64,000 nt of DNA from Maricaulis sp963975345 (GTDB lineage Bacteria > Pseudomonadota > Alphaproteobacteria > Caulobacterales > Maricaulaceae). Made by a program: the position numbers and the translations under genes. Under the pieces are notes generated by a model, which saw only the letters and a list, made by a program, of their open reading frames with translations, was not told where the DNA came from and ran no database searches. The stretch spans positions 296,624 through 360,623 of the forward strand of contig NZ_CAXBGE010000001.1 in the NCBI RefSeq assembly GCF_963975345.1. Direction: 5' to 3'. This document shows, piece after piece, positions 1-8,288 of the stretch (position 1 is the first letter of the stretch; every line of letters starts with the position of its first letter).

Positions 1-134
1 CTGGTGACCAGCGTCGTCACGATCATGAACAATGCCGCATTGGTGATGGTCAGATCGATACCGAACAGGGTCGGCAGCTCGAGAACGGGCTGCACGACGA
101 ATTGGTGCATCGGATCGGTGGCGAGCATCATCAT
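1..134 (-). CDS. atpB: ATP synthase F0 subunit a, N-terminal fragment
   Basis: The reading frame runs off the left edge, so only about 44 N-terminal residues are visible. They begin MMMLATDPMHQFVV and continue with LFGIDLTITNAALFM, which resembles the start of alphaproteobacterial F0 subunit a, the membrane subunit that forms the proton half-channels with the c-ring. The ATG overlaps the stop of the upstream atpI gene as ATGA, which indicates translational coupling. Three consecutive ATG codons make the exact start ambiguous by one or two residues. The identity rests on this short stretch plus the atpI neighbour. Confidence 0.75.
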   Translation of the reverse strand, partial: MMMLATDPMHQFVVQPVLELPTLFGIDLTITNAALFMIVTTLVT

Positions 135-523
135 TCTTCTTCTTTCGTCGCGTCAGAACCCGGCTTGGCGCCGGCATCCCGTCCAGTATTTTCGGCTTTC
201 GCCGCAGTCTCAGCATTCGCCGCTGCCGCTTCGCGCATGATATTGCGCAAGCCGGCCGCAAAACCCAGTATCAGTCCGACCAGCATGCCCCACGGCGCGA
301 TGTCGAAAAACTTGTCCGCTGCCCAGCCCAGTGCGGTCCCGACCAATACACCACCGGCAAAGCCGCTACCGTATCTGACGCTGACACTCCAGGCATTGCT
401 CGTATCGTTCTCTTGCGGGGTCTTGCCGCGGTGCTGCGCGATCTTCTCGCTCAGGCGCCGGTCAAAATCCTTCAGATCCTCGCTACGGTCGGGTGTTTTC
501 GGTCTATCGTCTCGTTCAGACAT
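131..523 (-). CDS. atpI: AtpI-like ATP synthase accessory protein
   Basis: This 130-residue protein has a charged N-terminus (SERDDRPKTPDRSEDLKDFDRRL), two hydrophobic helices around residues 50-92 separated by a short loop (GWAADKFFDIAPWG), and a hydrophilic Ala/Glu-rich tail. This is the AtpI/AtpZ pattern, a small membrane protein that precedes the F0 genes and is thought to help assemble the c-ring. Its stop overlaps the atpB start. It lies downstream of smc on the same strand after about 120 bp of noncoding sequence, so the ATP synthase F0 operon probably starts here. Confidence 0.8.
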   Translation of the reverse strand: MSERDDRPKTPDRSEDLKDFDRRLSEKIAQHRGKTPQENDTSNAWSVSVRYGSGFAGGVLVGTALGWAADKFFDIAPWGMLVGLILGFAAGLRNIMREAAAANAETAAKAENTGRDAGAKPGSDATKEEE

Positions 524-640
524 GGAAATCGGTCCGCCAGCCGAGCCTCCCGGCAGGCGCGCGCAAACTAGACTCGGCCCCTTGGAGTGTCAAGCAAAGG
601 CGCGTGTCCAATAAATCTTTGAAAAAATTGCGGAAAACAC

Positions 641-3600
641 TCATTCCGCGGCAACCAGCTGTTCCGCGCCGACAAGGTCGACCGATACCAGCTGGGAAAC
701 GCCTCTTTCGGCCATGGTGACGCCGTAGAGCCGGTCCATGCGCGACATGGTGAGCGGGTTGTGAGTGATGACGAGAAAGCGCGTTTCGGTCATCCGCCGC
801 ATTTCATTGAGCATGCGGCAATAACGGTCAACATTGGCATCGTCGAGCGGCGCATCGACTTCGTCGAGAACGCAGACTGGTGCCGGATTTGACAGGAAGA
901 CCGCGAATATCAATGCCGAAGCGGTCAGCGCCTGCTCGCCGCCCGACATCAGCGACATCGTTTCCATCTTCTTGCCCGGCGGACAGGCGTAGATTTCCAG
1001 CCCGGCCTCGAGCGGATCGTCATTCTCGGTCAGGCGCAATTCGGCTTGGCCGCCTTCGAACAGGGTCGCGAACAGGGTGCGGAAATGCCCGTCGACGACG
1101 TCGAACGCTTCCAGAAGACGGGCACGGCCTTCGCGAGACAACTGGTCGACGGCCTTCCGCAGGCGGTCGATGGCCGCAAGCAAATCGTCGCGTTCACGGC
1201 TCATATCCTCAACGCGCTTCGCCAATTCCTCGGCTTCCTCGTCGGCGCGCAGATTGACGGCGCCCAGCCGGTCGCGTGATTGGCGCGCTTCGTCGAGCCG
1301 GCGTTCCACATCGCCGGCCGAAAGCGATTCGAGCTCCTCATCGCTGACATGCTTGGACAGGGTTCCTGGTGCCTCACCGGTCGCATCTTGCAGGCGCTCG
1401 GTGGTTTCGCTGAGCCGGTCACGGGCCGAGCCAAGCCGGGCCTCGGCGGCGGCGCGGCCTTCGCGCGCCGCGGAAGCAGCGTGTTCGGCCGAGCGGGCGG
1501 CGCTATCGGCGGCCTTGAGCTGGTCCTCGGTGCCTGCTGCCGCAGCGCGGGCCTCGCTGGCGGCGTGTGTCGCAGCTTCCAGCGTATCGGTGAGGGCGTG
1601 CAGATTCTGTTGCAACATGTCCGGCCGCATCAAGGCCTGGTCGAGCGCGGACTGGGCCTCGGTGCTTTGTTCGGCGATCTGTCCGATTCGCTCGGCTGCG
1701 GTCTGGCAGCGTTCGGCCCAGGCATCGCGGTCGCGCTTGGCAGCGAGATGGCGCTGCCGGCGCAATTCCGATTCGCGGCGCACGCTTTCCAGTGCCGCCC
1801 GTGCATCGGCAGCAACCCGGCGGGCATTATCAGCTGTGCTGCGGGCGCTCTCGAGCGCCTCAGTGTCATCGCCTGCGGTCTCGGCCTCGGTGACCAGGCC
1901 GGTGGCGGCCGCGAGCGCGGTCTGGCTTTCGGATTGTTCAAGTTCGAGGCGTTGCAGGCGTTCGCCCAGCGCATCAGCACGCGCCGAGGCCTTGGCCGCC
2001 GTCTCGCGCAGGCTGGCAATGCTGTCCTGGGCGGTGCGTACAGCGCGTTCGGCAGGGGCGATGGCGGCGCGGGCTGACTGTTCGGTCTGGCGGGTTTCGG
2101 CCAGGCGGGCCTGGGCGGTCTCGCGCAGGTTTGTGGCCTCGGCAAAAGCGGCCTCGCTGCCTGCCAGCTCTTCGCGAATTGCGTCGAGGCGATTGCGTTG
2201 CTCCAGCCGGGCGACGGCGGCGGAGGGCGCGTCGGCTCGCGCAACCAGCCCGTCCCAACGCCACAGATCGCCATCGCGGGTGACCAGACGCTGGCCGGGT
2301 TTCAGCTTGGCGGCTGCCGCCTCGGCCTTCTCCGGCTTGATGACACCGACGGCATCGAGGCGCGCCTTCAGGGCTGCAGGAGCCTCGACATGGTCAGACA
2401 GCGGCACACAGCCGCCGGGCAGGGCTTCGGCATGGCAATCGGTCTTGTGCCAATGGCGCGCCGCGCTCTCATCCAGCGAAGCATCGAGATCATCGCCCAG
2501 CGCTGCCGCGAGGGCATGCTCATAGCCGGGGCGGGCACGCACCGCATTGAGGGCCGGCGAGACGCTGCCCTGCATTGCGCTGGCAAGCAGGCGTTCGATG
2601 GCCGTCGCTTCGCGCTCAAGGGTCTCACGCTCGGTCGCCAGTTCGCGCAGCGCTTCGATTGCAGCCTGTTGGCCGGTCTCGGCATCCTGGCGTGCGAGTT
2701 CGGCGGCTTCGAGCGCCGTCTTGGCAGCTTCGCGCGCGGCCTCGCTCTCGGTCAGCGCGGTCTGGGCGGTCTCAAGTTCGGACAGAGCCGAGGAGGCTAG
2801 CAGGCGTTGGCGCTCGTCGCCGGCTGTCGTGATTTCGCGCTCGATTTGATCGAGGCGCGCCGCGAGCCGCTCGGCATCGCGCCGGGCGCTTTCCAGTGCG
2901 GCCTGGCGCGCCGCCGCATCGCCGGCCTTGGCGTCGAGCAGGGCTTCTTTTTCCCGGCGATGGGCGTCCGCATCGAGGGCGGCGGCTTCGGCGCCGGCCA
3001 GCGTTGATTTTTCGCGCGCCATTTCCGCTTCGAGCCGTTCAACCTCGGCGCTGGCCTGGTCGCGGCTGGCGGTGGCGTCGTCGACGATATGCTGTTCACG
3101 GCCGGTGGCAGAGGCGAGCTCGCGCAGGCGTTCCTCGAGGCTGGCAATGCTCCGCTGGACTTCAGCGGCATCGCGTTCGATCCGGTCGCGCTCGCGCTCG
3201 AGATGTCGCAAGGCAGCCGCGGCTTCGGCCTCTTTCAGCCGCGCCGGCTCGCGCATCGCGGCAAGGATCTCCGCCTGGGTCCGCGCTTCAGCGGCGGCCG
3301 CAGTCGCTGTTTCTGCCGCTTCACGCTTTTCGACCAGCGCCGCTTCGCTCTCTTCGACCAAGCTCGCGGCCGCACGCCAGCGATTGAGCCAGACGCTGGC
3401 TTCCAGCGTGCGGATGCTGGCCGAGAGCTTGCGGTAGCGTGCCGCCTGGCGGGCCTGTTTCTGCAGCGAACCATGGCGGGCACTGAGCTCGTCGATCACT
3501 TCCTGCAGCCGGTCGAGATTGGTTTCCGCGCCGCGTAGCCGTAATTCGGCCTCGTGGCGGCGTGCCCTGAGACCGGAAACACCAGCGGCTTCTTCGAGAA

Positions 3601-4087
3601 TACGGCGGCGATTTTCCGGCTTGGCGGCGATCAGCTCGCTGATCTGGCCCTGGCGCACCAGGGCGGCGGAATTGGCGCCCGAACCGGCATCGGCGAACAG
3701 GAGCTGGACATCCTTGGCCCGCACTTCCTCGCCATTGATCTTGTAAGCCGAGCCGGCGCCACGCGCGATCCGGCGCGTGACATCAAGACTGGCCGCATCA
3801 TTGAAACGGGCCGGGGCGCGTTTGTCGGAATTGTCGACGGTGAGCATCACCTCGGCATGATTGCGTGCCGGGCGGTTGTCGGTGCCGGAGAAGATCACGT
3901 CTTCCATGCCGTCGCCGCGCAGGGATTTGGCCGAGGTGGCCCCCATCACCCAACGTAGAGCTTCAAGCAGGTTGGATTTTCCGCAACCATTGGGTCCGAT
4001 CACGCCAGTCAGGCCAGGGTCGATCCGCAAGTCCACGGGATCGACGAATGATTTGAAACCGGTCAGCCGGAGCTGCGTGAATTTCAC
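641..4087 (-). CDS. smc: Chromosome segregation ATPase SMC
   Basis: This is a full-length SMC of 1148 residues. The Walker A motif GPNGCGKS is at 31-38. The ABC signature LMSGGEQ (1046-1052) and Walker B with D-loop VLDEVDAPLDD (1073-1083) are near the C-terminus. Between the head halves are two very Ala/Glu/Arg-rich coiled-coil arms around a central hinge near residues 480-600. SMC dimers with ScpA/ScpB compact and individualise replicated chromosomes. No scpA or scpB lies in the window. The gene follows the DsbA-like cluster after about 110 bp. The high-GC coiled-coil coding produces long spurious frames on the other strand. Confidence 0.97.
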   Translation of the reverse strand: MKFTQLRLTGFKSFVDPVDLRIDPGLTGVIGPNGCGKSNLLEALRWVMGATSAKSLRGDGMEDVIFSGTDNRPARNHAEVMLTVDNSDKRAPARFNDAASLDVTRRIARGAGSAYKINGEEVRAKDVQLLFADAGSGANSAALVRQGQISELIAAKPENRRRILEEAAGVSGLRARRHEAELRLRGAETNLDRLQEVIDELSARHGSLQKQARQAARYRKLSASIRTLEASVWLNRWRAAASLVEESEAALVEKREAAETATAAAAEARTQAEILAAMREPARLKEAEAAAALRHLERERDRIERDAAEVQRSIASLEERLRELASATGREQHIVDDATASRDQASAEVERLEAEMAREKSTLAGAEAAALDADAHRREKEALLDAKAGDAAARQAALESARRDAERLAARLDQIEREITTAGDERQRLLASSALSELETAQTALTESEAAREAAKTALEAAELARQDAETGQQAAIEALRELATERETLEREATAIERLLASAMQGSVSPALNAVRARPGYEHALAAALGDDLDASLDESAARHWHKTDCHAEALPGGCVPLSDHVEAPAALKARLDAVGVIKPEKAEAAAAKLKPGQRLVTRDGDLWRWDGLVARADAPSAAVARLEQRNRLDAIREELAGSEAAFAEATNLRETAQARLAETRQTEQSARAAIAPAERAVRTAQDSIASLRETAAKASARADALGERLQRLELEQSESQTALAAATGLVTEAETAGDDTEALESARSTADNARRVAADARAALESVRRESELRRQRHLAAKRDRDAWAERCQTAAERIGQIAEQSTEAQSALDQALMRPDMLQQNLHALTDTLEAATHAASEARAAAAGTEDQLKAADSAARSAEHAASAAREGRAAAEARLGSARDRLSETTERLQDATGEAPGTLSKHVSDEELESLSAGDVERRLDEARQSRDRLGAVNLRADEEAEELAKRVEDMSRERDDLLAAIDRLRKAVDQLSREGRARLLEAFDVVDGHFRTLFATLFEGGQAELRLTENDDPLEAGLEIYACPPGKKMETMSLMSGGEQALTASALIFAVFLSNPAPVCVLDEVDAPLDDANVDRYCRMLNEMRRMTETRFLVITHNPLTMSRMDRLYGVTMAERGVSQLVSVDLVGAEQLVAAE

Positions 4088-4199
4088 CCGACCTCCATCG
4101 CGTTAATGCTCATAGCTTTCGATCACCGCCGACCGGCGATCGGGTCCTGTACTCTGTCATGGCCCGGTATCAATGCGTGAAACACGGGTCCGGGCCGCG

Positions 4200-4919
4200 C
4201 TATTCCGCGTCGCCGTCGAGGAAGTGAAGGACGATTCGGCGCAGCGTGTCTCCGTCCAATTGTCCGGGGACCGTGTCTCCATTGATCAAAAGCGGCTCGT
4301 CGCCCCAATTGTAGATCGCACCTTGCGGGGTCATCGACAGGGCCAGGATCTTGCCGCGGATGATGAAGCTCGGCGTGCCGGTGATGCCATCTTCATTCGC
4401 TTGCACTGCTGCGGCATTGACCATTTCCGACATTGCCGGATCGCCGAAACAGGCGTTCAGCGCTTCTGGCGACAGGCCGACAGCACCGCCGATCCGGTCA
4501 TAGACCGCCCCGACATTGCCTTGGGCCTGTGCGGTCTCGAAAATTGTGGATTGTTCGGAGAATAACAGGTCCGTCGCGCTGAAATACCGGCTCTCATCGG
4601 CGCATTCGGCCAGTACCATGCCGATCGCCGCGAGTTGTGGCGGTGAGGTCAACATCGGCCGGAAGATATAGCGCACGCGACCGGTCTCGACGAATTCGTC
4701 GCGGATGACCGGCCAAGCTTCGGTTTGGAAATGGGCGCAATGCGGGCAGGCGAAGGAGGCATATTCCACCATCACCAGCTCGGCACCCGCGGACCCTGTC
4801 GCGTGATCGCCTGGCCGCTCCGCCTGGGCGGGGGACTGGGCGCTGGCAGCGGCCGTGAGTCCGGCCAGTATAAACAGCGCGAGCATCAGGCTGCAGAATA
4901 GATGAGTAATCGGTTTCAA
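4200..4919 (-). CDS. DsbA-family thiol oxidoreductase (CPHC), periplasmic
   Basis: The protein has a thioredoxin-fold DsbA domain with the active site CPHC at residues 58-61 (FACPHCAHF) and a cis-proline loop GTPSF. DsbA proteins introduce disulfides into exported proteins. I chose a TTG start at 4919 because it gives a normal signal peptide (MKPITHLFC followed by a hydrophobic stretch ending AAASAQ) and begins 4 bp after the stop of the preceding gene. An internal ATG at 4886 would remove the basic N-region. It is the third of three tandem paralogues and the only one without a lipobox, so it is probably soluble in the periplasm. It lies directly upstream of smc. Confidence 0.88.
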   Translation of the reverse strand: MKPITHLFCSLMLALFILAGLTAAASAQSPAQAERPGDHATGSAGAELVMVEYASFACPHCAHFQTEAWPVIRDEFVETGRVRYIFRPMLTSPPQLAAIGMVLAECADESRYFSATDLLFSEQSTIFETAQAQGNVGAVYDRIGGAVGLSPEALNACFGDPAMSEMVNAAAVQANEDGITGTPSFIIRGKILALSMTPQGAIYNWGDEPLLINGDTVPGQLDGDTLRRIVLHFLDGDAE

Positions 4920-4923
4920 GGGC

Positions 4924-5697
4924 TCAGTCCTCTGCGTCTGCGGGATCGGATCCTTCCCCAGTCTCCGTGTCGAGTTGGGCAAGAAGATGGTCGAGAATTC
5001 GGCGATAGGTATCCGCATCGACGCGTGCAGGCACCGGCTCGCCATCGAGCAGAATTTGGGTGTCTCCGAGGAAATATGTCGCCCCGGCCGCACCGGAAGC
5101 CCGGCGCGCATCAAGCTGCTCCCCGTTCAGAAAAATGCGCGGCGTGCCGTTGACGCCTTCGCTCATGGCGCGATCATTCGAGGCGATGATTGGCGCACTG
5201 ATGTCCGGATTATTGAGGCAGGCATCAAACGCTGCCTCGCTCATCCCCATCGAGCGGGCGAGGATGAGATATTGATTGCGCGCGCCGCCCGGCTGGCCGG
5301 CGGCTTGGAAGATCGCGTTCTGTTGCTGGAATAACAGGTCGACCATGTCGAAATACCGCTCGGGTGCGACGCAGTGGGCAAGCGAAAACCCAACAACCGC
5401 CAATTGGGCTGAGCCGTTGAGCATTTCGCGCAGGACGAAGCGGACCTTGCCTGTCTCGATATACTCAACGCTCAGCATCGGCCAGATCGCGTCGTGGAAG
5501 TCGGCGCAGGCGTGACACGCGACCGATGCATACTCGGTGATGGTCAGGCGGGCGTCGGTGCTACCAATTGCGTGATCATCGGCGCGTTCCAAGCCAGTTT
5601 GAACGTCGCCAGCCGGAGCGGATCCACCGCTGCAGGCGCCGACAGACAGGGTCAAGGCGACCAAAATCGCAGGAAACATGGTTCGGATCGGTTGCAC
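4924..5697 (-). CDS. DsbA-family thioredoxin-fold lipoprotein (CHAC)
   Basis: This 257-residue protein starts with a lipoprotein signal (LSVGAC, lipidated Cys22) and carries a DsbA-like domain with the unusual active-site dipeptide CHAC at 61-64. The cis-Pro loop is GTPRIF, and the acidic tail is ETGEGSDPADAED. It is strongly similar along its length to the next paralogue upstream, for example in the shared CVAPERYFDM and LDGEPVPxxVDADTxRR stretches. It is inferred to be a membrane-anchored periplasmic thiol oxidoreductase; the substrate is unknown. The residues between the cysteines tune redox potential, so HA instead of PH suggests a different role from the CPHC copy. Confidence 0.88.
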   Translation of the reverse strand: MQPIRTMFPAILVALTLSVGACSGGSAPAGDVQTGLERADDHAIGSTDARLTITEYASVACHACADFHDAIWPMLSVEYIETGKVRFVLREMLNGSAQLAVVGFSLAHCVAPERYFDMVDLLFQQQNAIFQAAGQPGGARNQYLILARSMGMSEAAFDACLNNPDISAPIIASNDRAMSEGVNGTPRIFLNGEQLDARRASGAAGATYFLGDTQILLDGEPVPARVDADTYRRILDHLLAQLDTETGEGSDPADAED

Positions 5698-5835
5698 AGC
5701 GGCACACTCCCCTAGGTTAGATTGGATAGCCAGTCCGATACGTGCGCGTCGTGAGACAGCGAGGCGTGGGCTGCAGTCGCCGCGCCGACCCGCTCGGGAA
5801 TGGCGCTGCGACTGAAAGCTGCCCGCTCCCGACGC

Positions 5836-6609
5836 TTATTCCTGCTCGCCTGCGGCCGCGGCTTCCCCGTCGCTTTCGCCATCCGACTGGGCGAGAAGAT
5901 GGTCGATCAGGCGGCGGAATGTGTCCGCATCGACAATGCCCGGTACCGGCTCGCCATCAATCATTACCTGGCGGGTGCCGAGGAAATAGGTGAACTCGCT
6001 GGCGCCTGGGGCCCGACGGGCTTCCAGCAATTCGCCGTTGAACAGGAAGCGCGGCGTGCTGTCGATGCCATCGGCGAGGGCTTGCTCGTGCGAGGCAACG
6101 ATCTCGGCATTGATATCCTGGTTATCGAGGCAGGCTGTGAAAGCCGTTTCGCTCATCCCCATTGATGCGGCGATGGCGAGGTATTGGCTACGCGCACCTC
6201 CGGGCTCGCCGGCAGCCTGGAAGATCGCTCTTTGCTGTTGGAACAACAGATCGATCATGTCGAAATAGCGCTCGGGCGCGACGCAATGCGCCAGGGCGAA
6301 GCCGGCGATCGCAAATTGCGGCGAACCGGTAATCATTTCGCGGAACACAAAGCGCACCTTGCCGGTCTGGATATAGTCGCTCTCAAGCATCGGCCAGACT
6401 TCCTGGTGGAAGGCGGCGCAATGGCTGCAGGCGACTGAGGCGTATTCGATCATGGTCAGCGGCGCCGTGGCGCTGCCGATGCCGCGATCATTGGCGCGCT
6501 CATAGCTCGACTGGCTGTCGCCGGCCGGAGTGGCATCGCCGCCGCAGGCGCTCAAGGCCAGGGTTGCGGTCAAGGCGATGGCTGAGAATACGCGTCGGGT
6601 CAGTTGCAT
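5836..6609 (-). CDS. DsbA-family thioredoxin-fold lipoprotein (CSHC)
   Basis: This is the first-transcribed of three tandem DsbA-like genes. A lipobox ends at Cys22 (ALSAC). The active site is CSHC at residues 61-64, the cis-Pro segment is STPRFLF, and the tail is acidic. Its length (257 residues) and many motifs match the CHAC paralogue, which indicates local duplication followed by active-site divergence. It starts about 18 bp after the stop of the DUF721 gene, so the DUF721-DsbA-DsbA-DsbA-smc block may be cotranscribed. Only this and the CHAC copy carry lipidation signals. Oxidase versus reductase function cannot be decided from sequence. Confidence 0.88.
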   Translation of the reverse strand: MQLTRRVFSAIALTATLALSACGGDATPAGDSQSSYERANDRGIGSATAPLTMIEYASVACSHCAAFHQEVWPMLESDYIQTGKVRFVFREMITGSPQFAIAGFALAHCVAPERYFDMIDLLFQQQRAIFQAAGEPGGARSQYLAIAASMGMSETAFTACLDNQDINAEIVASHEQALADGIDSTPRFLFNGELLEARRAPGASEFTYFLGTRQVMIDGEPVPGIVDADTFRRLIDHLLAQSDGESDGEAAAAGEQE

Positions 6610-6627
6610 GGCGGGTGTCCCCCTGAA

Positions 6628-7161
6628 TCACAAATCGGTGCCGTTGCGGCCTTTGACACTATTGCCGTAACGATCAAGCGCGGACAATAGCCGCGCCTCG
6701 AGGGATTCCTCTACCCTCTCGCTCACCTGCGGTGCGGCTGGCGGCTTTGCCGTCGGCCGGGCGGCGGGCAGGGGAGCACGTGTGGCGCCCTGCAAAACGC
6801 GCAGGCGTGTCGGGGCACGGTCTCCGGCAAACAGGCGCACGCGCTCAAGAATTCGCCGACTCTCCGCCTGCAGCACGGCGGCAGCCGGGCCGCGCGCGCG
6901 GATCACCAAGACCTTGTTGCCGGCCGAATTCTGGATCGCTTCCGGCATGCACCATTCGGCCAGACGCGCGCCTACAATTTCCGGCCAGTGCTCGACCAGT
7001 CGCTCGACCCCGACGCCAAAACGTTTGGCCAATGGTTTGAGAATGCGTTCGGCAGCCCGTCCGGCTGGTGGCGCGGCGCGGATAGCACGGCGTCCGCGAT
7101 GCGATTCGAGGAAGCGGCGCGCCTGCCGTTCGAGAGTTGACGAAGGGGGTTTCGAGACCAT
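6628..7161 (-). CDS. DUF721 (DciA-like) protein
   Basis: The 177-residue protein contains a central DUF721 domain, roughly residues 35-125, with the typical LVEHWPEIVGARLAEWCMPE and LVIRARGPAAAVLQ stretches, and a Pro/Ala-rich linker near 135-155. DUF721 covers DciA, a bacterial loader of the replicative helicase, but many alphaproteobacterial members are uncharacterised. The gene is divergent from mutY, with 47 bp between the starts, and is followed by the three DsbA-like genes. The family call is firm from sequence pattern; a helicase-loading role is only a family-level inference. Confidence 0.82.
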   Translation of the reverse strand: MVSKPPSSTLERQARRFLESHRGRRAIRAAPPAGRAAERILKPLAKRFGVGVERLVEHWPEIVGARLAEWCMPEAIQNSAGNKVLVIRARGPAAAVLQAESRRILERVRLFAGDRAPTRLRVLQGATRAPLPAARPTAKPPAAPQVSERVEESLEARLLSALDRYGNSVKGRNGTDL

Positions 7162-7208
7162 GCTGGCAGTGTCGCCTCGATAAGGCCTCGCTGCAAGTTA
7201 CGGAACAT

Positions 7209-8273
7209 ATGGCCGCGCTGACCAAAATTGACGCCCTGCGCCAGGCCCTGCTTGGCTGGTATGACCGCGAAGGCCGCACTCTGCCCTGGCGCCGGCGGCC
7301 GGAAGACCGCCGCGCGGGGCATGTAGCCGATCCTTATGCGATCTGGCTGTCGGAGATCATGCTGCAACAGACCACCGTGCCGCACGCAACGCCCTATTGG
7401 CATCGCTTCCTCAAGCTGTGGCCGCGCGTCGAGGACCTCGCCGCCGCGCCGCGCGAGGATGTGATGCGCGAATGGGCCGGGCTGGGCTATTACGCCCGCG
7501 CCCGTAATCTGCACGCCTGTGCCGGGGTGGTCGCCAATGAGCTCGATGGGCATTTCCCCGACACGATGGATGGCCTGCGCGCGCTGCCCGGGATTGGCGA
7601 TTACACTGCCAATGCCATTCTCGCCGCCGCCTTCGACAAGCCGGCCAGCGTTGTTGACGGCAATGTCGAGCGCGTCCTCACCCGCTTTTACCGAATTCAA
7701 ACACCGATGCCGAAGGCCAAGCCGGAGATCCGCCGCCTTGCTGCCGAGCTCGCCGATCCTGTTCGTCCCGGCGATTACGCCCAAGCGATCATGGACCTCG
7801 GCGCTACAATCTGCACCCCGCGCAGCCCCGATTGCGACGCCTGCCCGTGGGGCTCTGCCTGTGAGGCCAGGGCGCAAGGCGATATGCTCGAATTTCCACG
7901 CAAGCTGAAGAAAATCGCCCGGCCGATCCGTCATGGCACCGCTTGGCTGGTGCGGCGCGGTGGCAGGATCTGGCTGCGCCAACGCGCAGACAAGGGCCTG
8001 CTGGGGGGGATGATGGAAGTGCCGTCGAGCGAGTGGGGTGAGGCCGGCGCGGCGGGTGAGCCGCCTTTTGAGGCCAGCTGGGAGGATCGCGGGGAAATTC
8101 GCCACGTCTTCACCCATTTCGAATTGCGCCTGTCCGTGCACGAAGCCGAGGCGGGCCCTGGCTGGGAACCGCAAGAAGGCATCTGGGCGGATGGCGCTGC
8201 GCTACAGGACCACGCCCTGCCGAGCGTGATGCACAAGGTGGTCTCGCGGCGCAAAGACGTTGGCGGCCGCTAG
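7209..8273 (+). CDS. mutY: A/G-specific adenine DNA glycosylase MutY
   Basis: MutY removes adenine mispaired with 8-oxoguanine. The catalytic Glu49 lies in SEIMLQQT. The helix-hairpin-helix LPGIGDYTA spans 126-134, and the catalytic Asp is D150 in VVDGNVERV. The [4Fe-4S] cysteines C202, C209, C212 and C218 have the C-x6-C-x2-C-x5-C spacing. A C-terminal NUDIX-like domain (from about 235) recognises oxidised guanine. I used the ATG at 7209 because MAALTKIDALRQAL matches family N-termini; an upstream in-frame extension would overlap the divergent gene. It is convergent with ccrM, only 13 bp away. It has the usual length, 354 residues. Confidence 0.96.
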   Translation: MAALTKIDALRQALLGWYDREGRTLPWRRRPEDRRAGHVADPYAIWLSEIMLQQTTVPHATPYWHRFLKLWPRVEDLAAAPREDVMREWAGLGYYARARNLHACAGVVANELDGHFPDTMDGLRALPGIGDYTANAILAAAFDKPASVVDGNVERVLTRFYRIQTPMPKAKPEIRRLAAELADPVRPGDYAQAIMDLGATICTPRSPDCDACPWGSACEARAQGDMLEFPRKLKKIARPIRHGTAWLVRRGGRIWLRQRADKGLLGGMMEVPSSEWGEAGAAGEPPFEASWEDRGEIRHVFTHFELRLSVHEAEAGPGWEPQEGIWADGAALQDHALPSVMHKVVSRRKDVGGR

Positions 8274-8288
8274 TTATTCACAGGAGTC
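8274..8288 (+). promoter_or_regulatory. DnaA box plus GANTC site at the mutY/ccrM junction
   Basis: TTATTCACA (8274-8282) matches the DnaA box consensus TTATNCACA. It begins at the base after the mutY stop codon and is followed at once by GAGTC (8284-8288), a GANTC site for CcrM that overlaps the ccrM stop codon. Whether DnaA binds here is inference; the string matches are direct. Confidence 0.45.

Noticed and set aside
1077..2525. Open frame of 482 codons on the plus strand opposite smc
   Set aside because: The Ser/Arg/Ala-rich low-complexity translation mirrors the Ala/Glu coiled coil of SMC.
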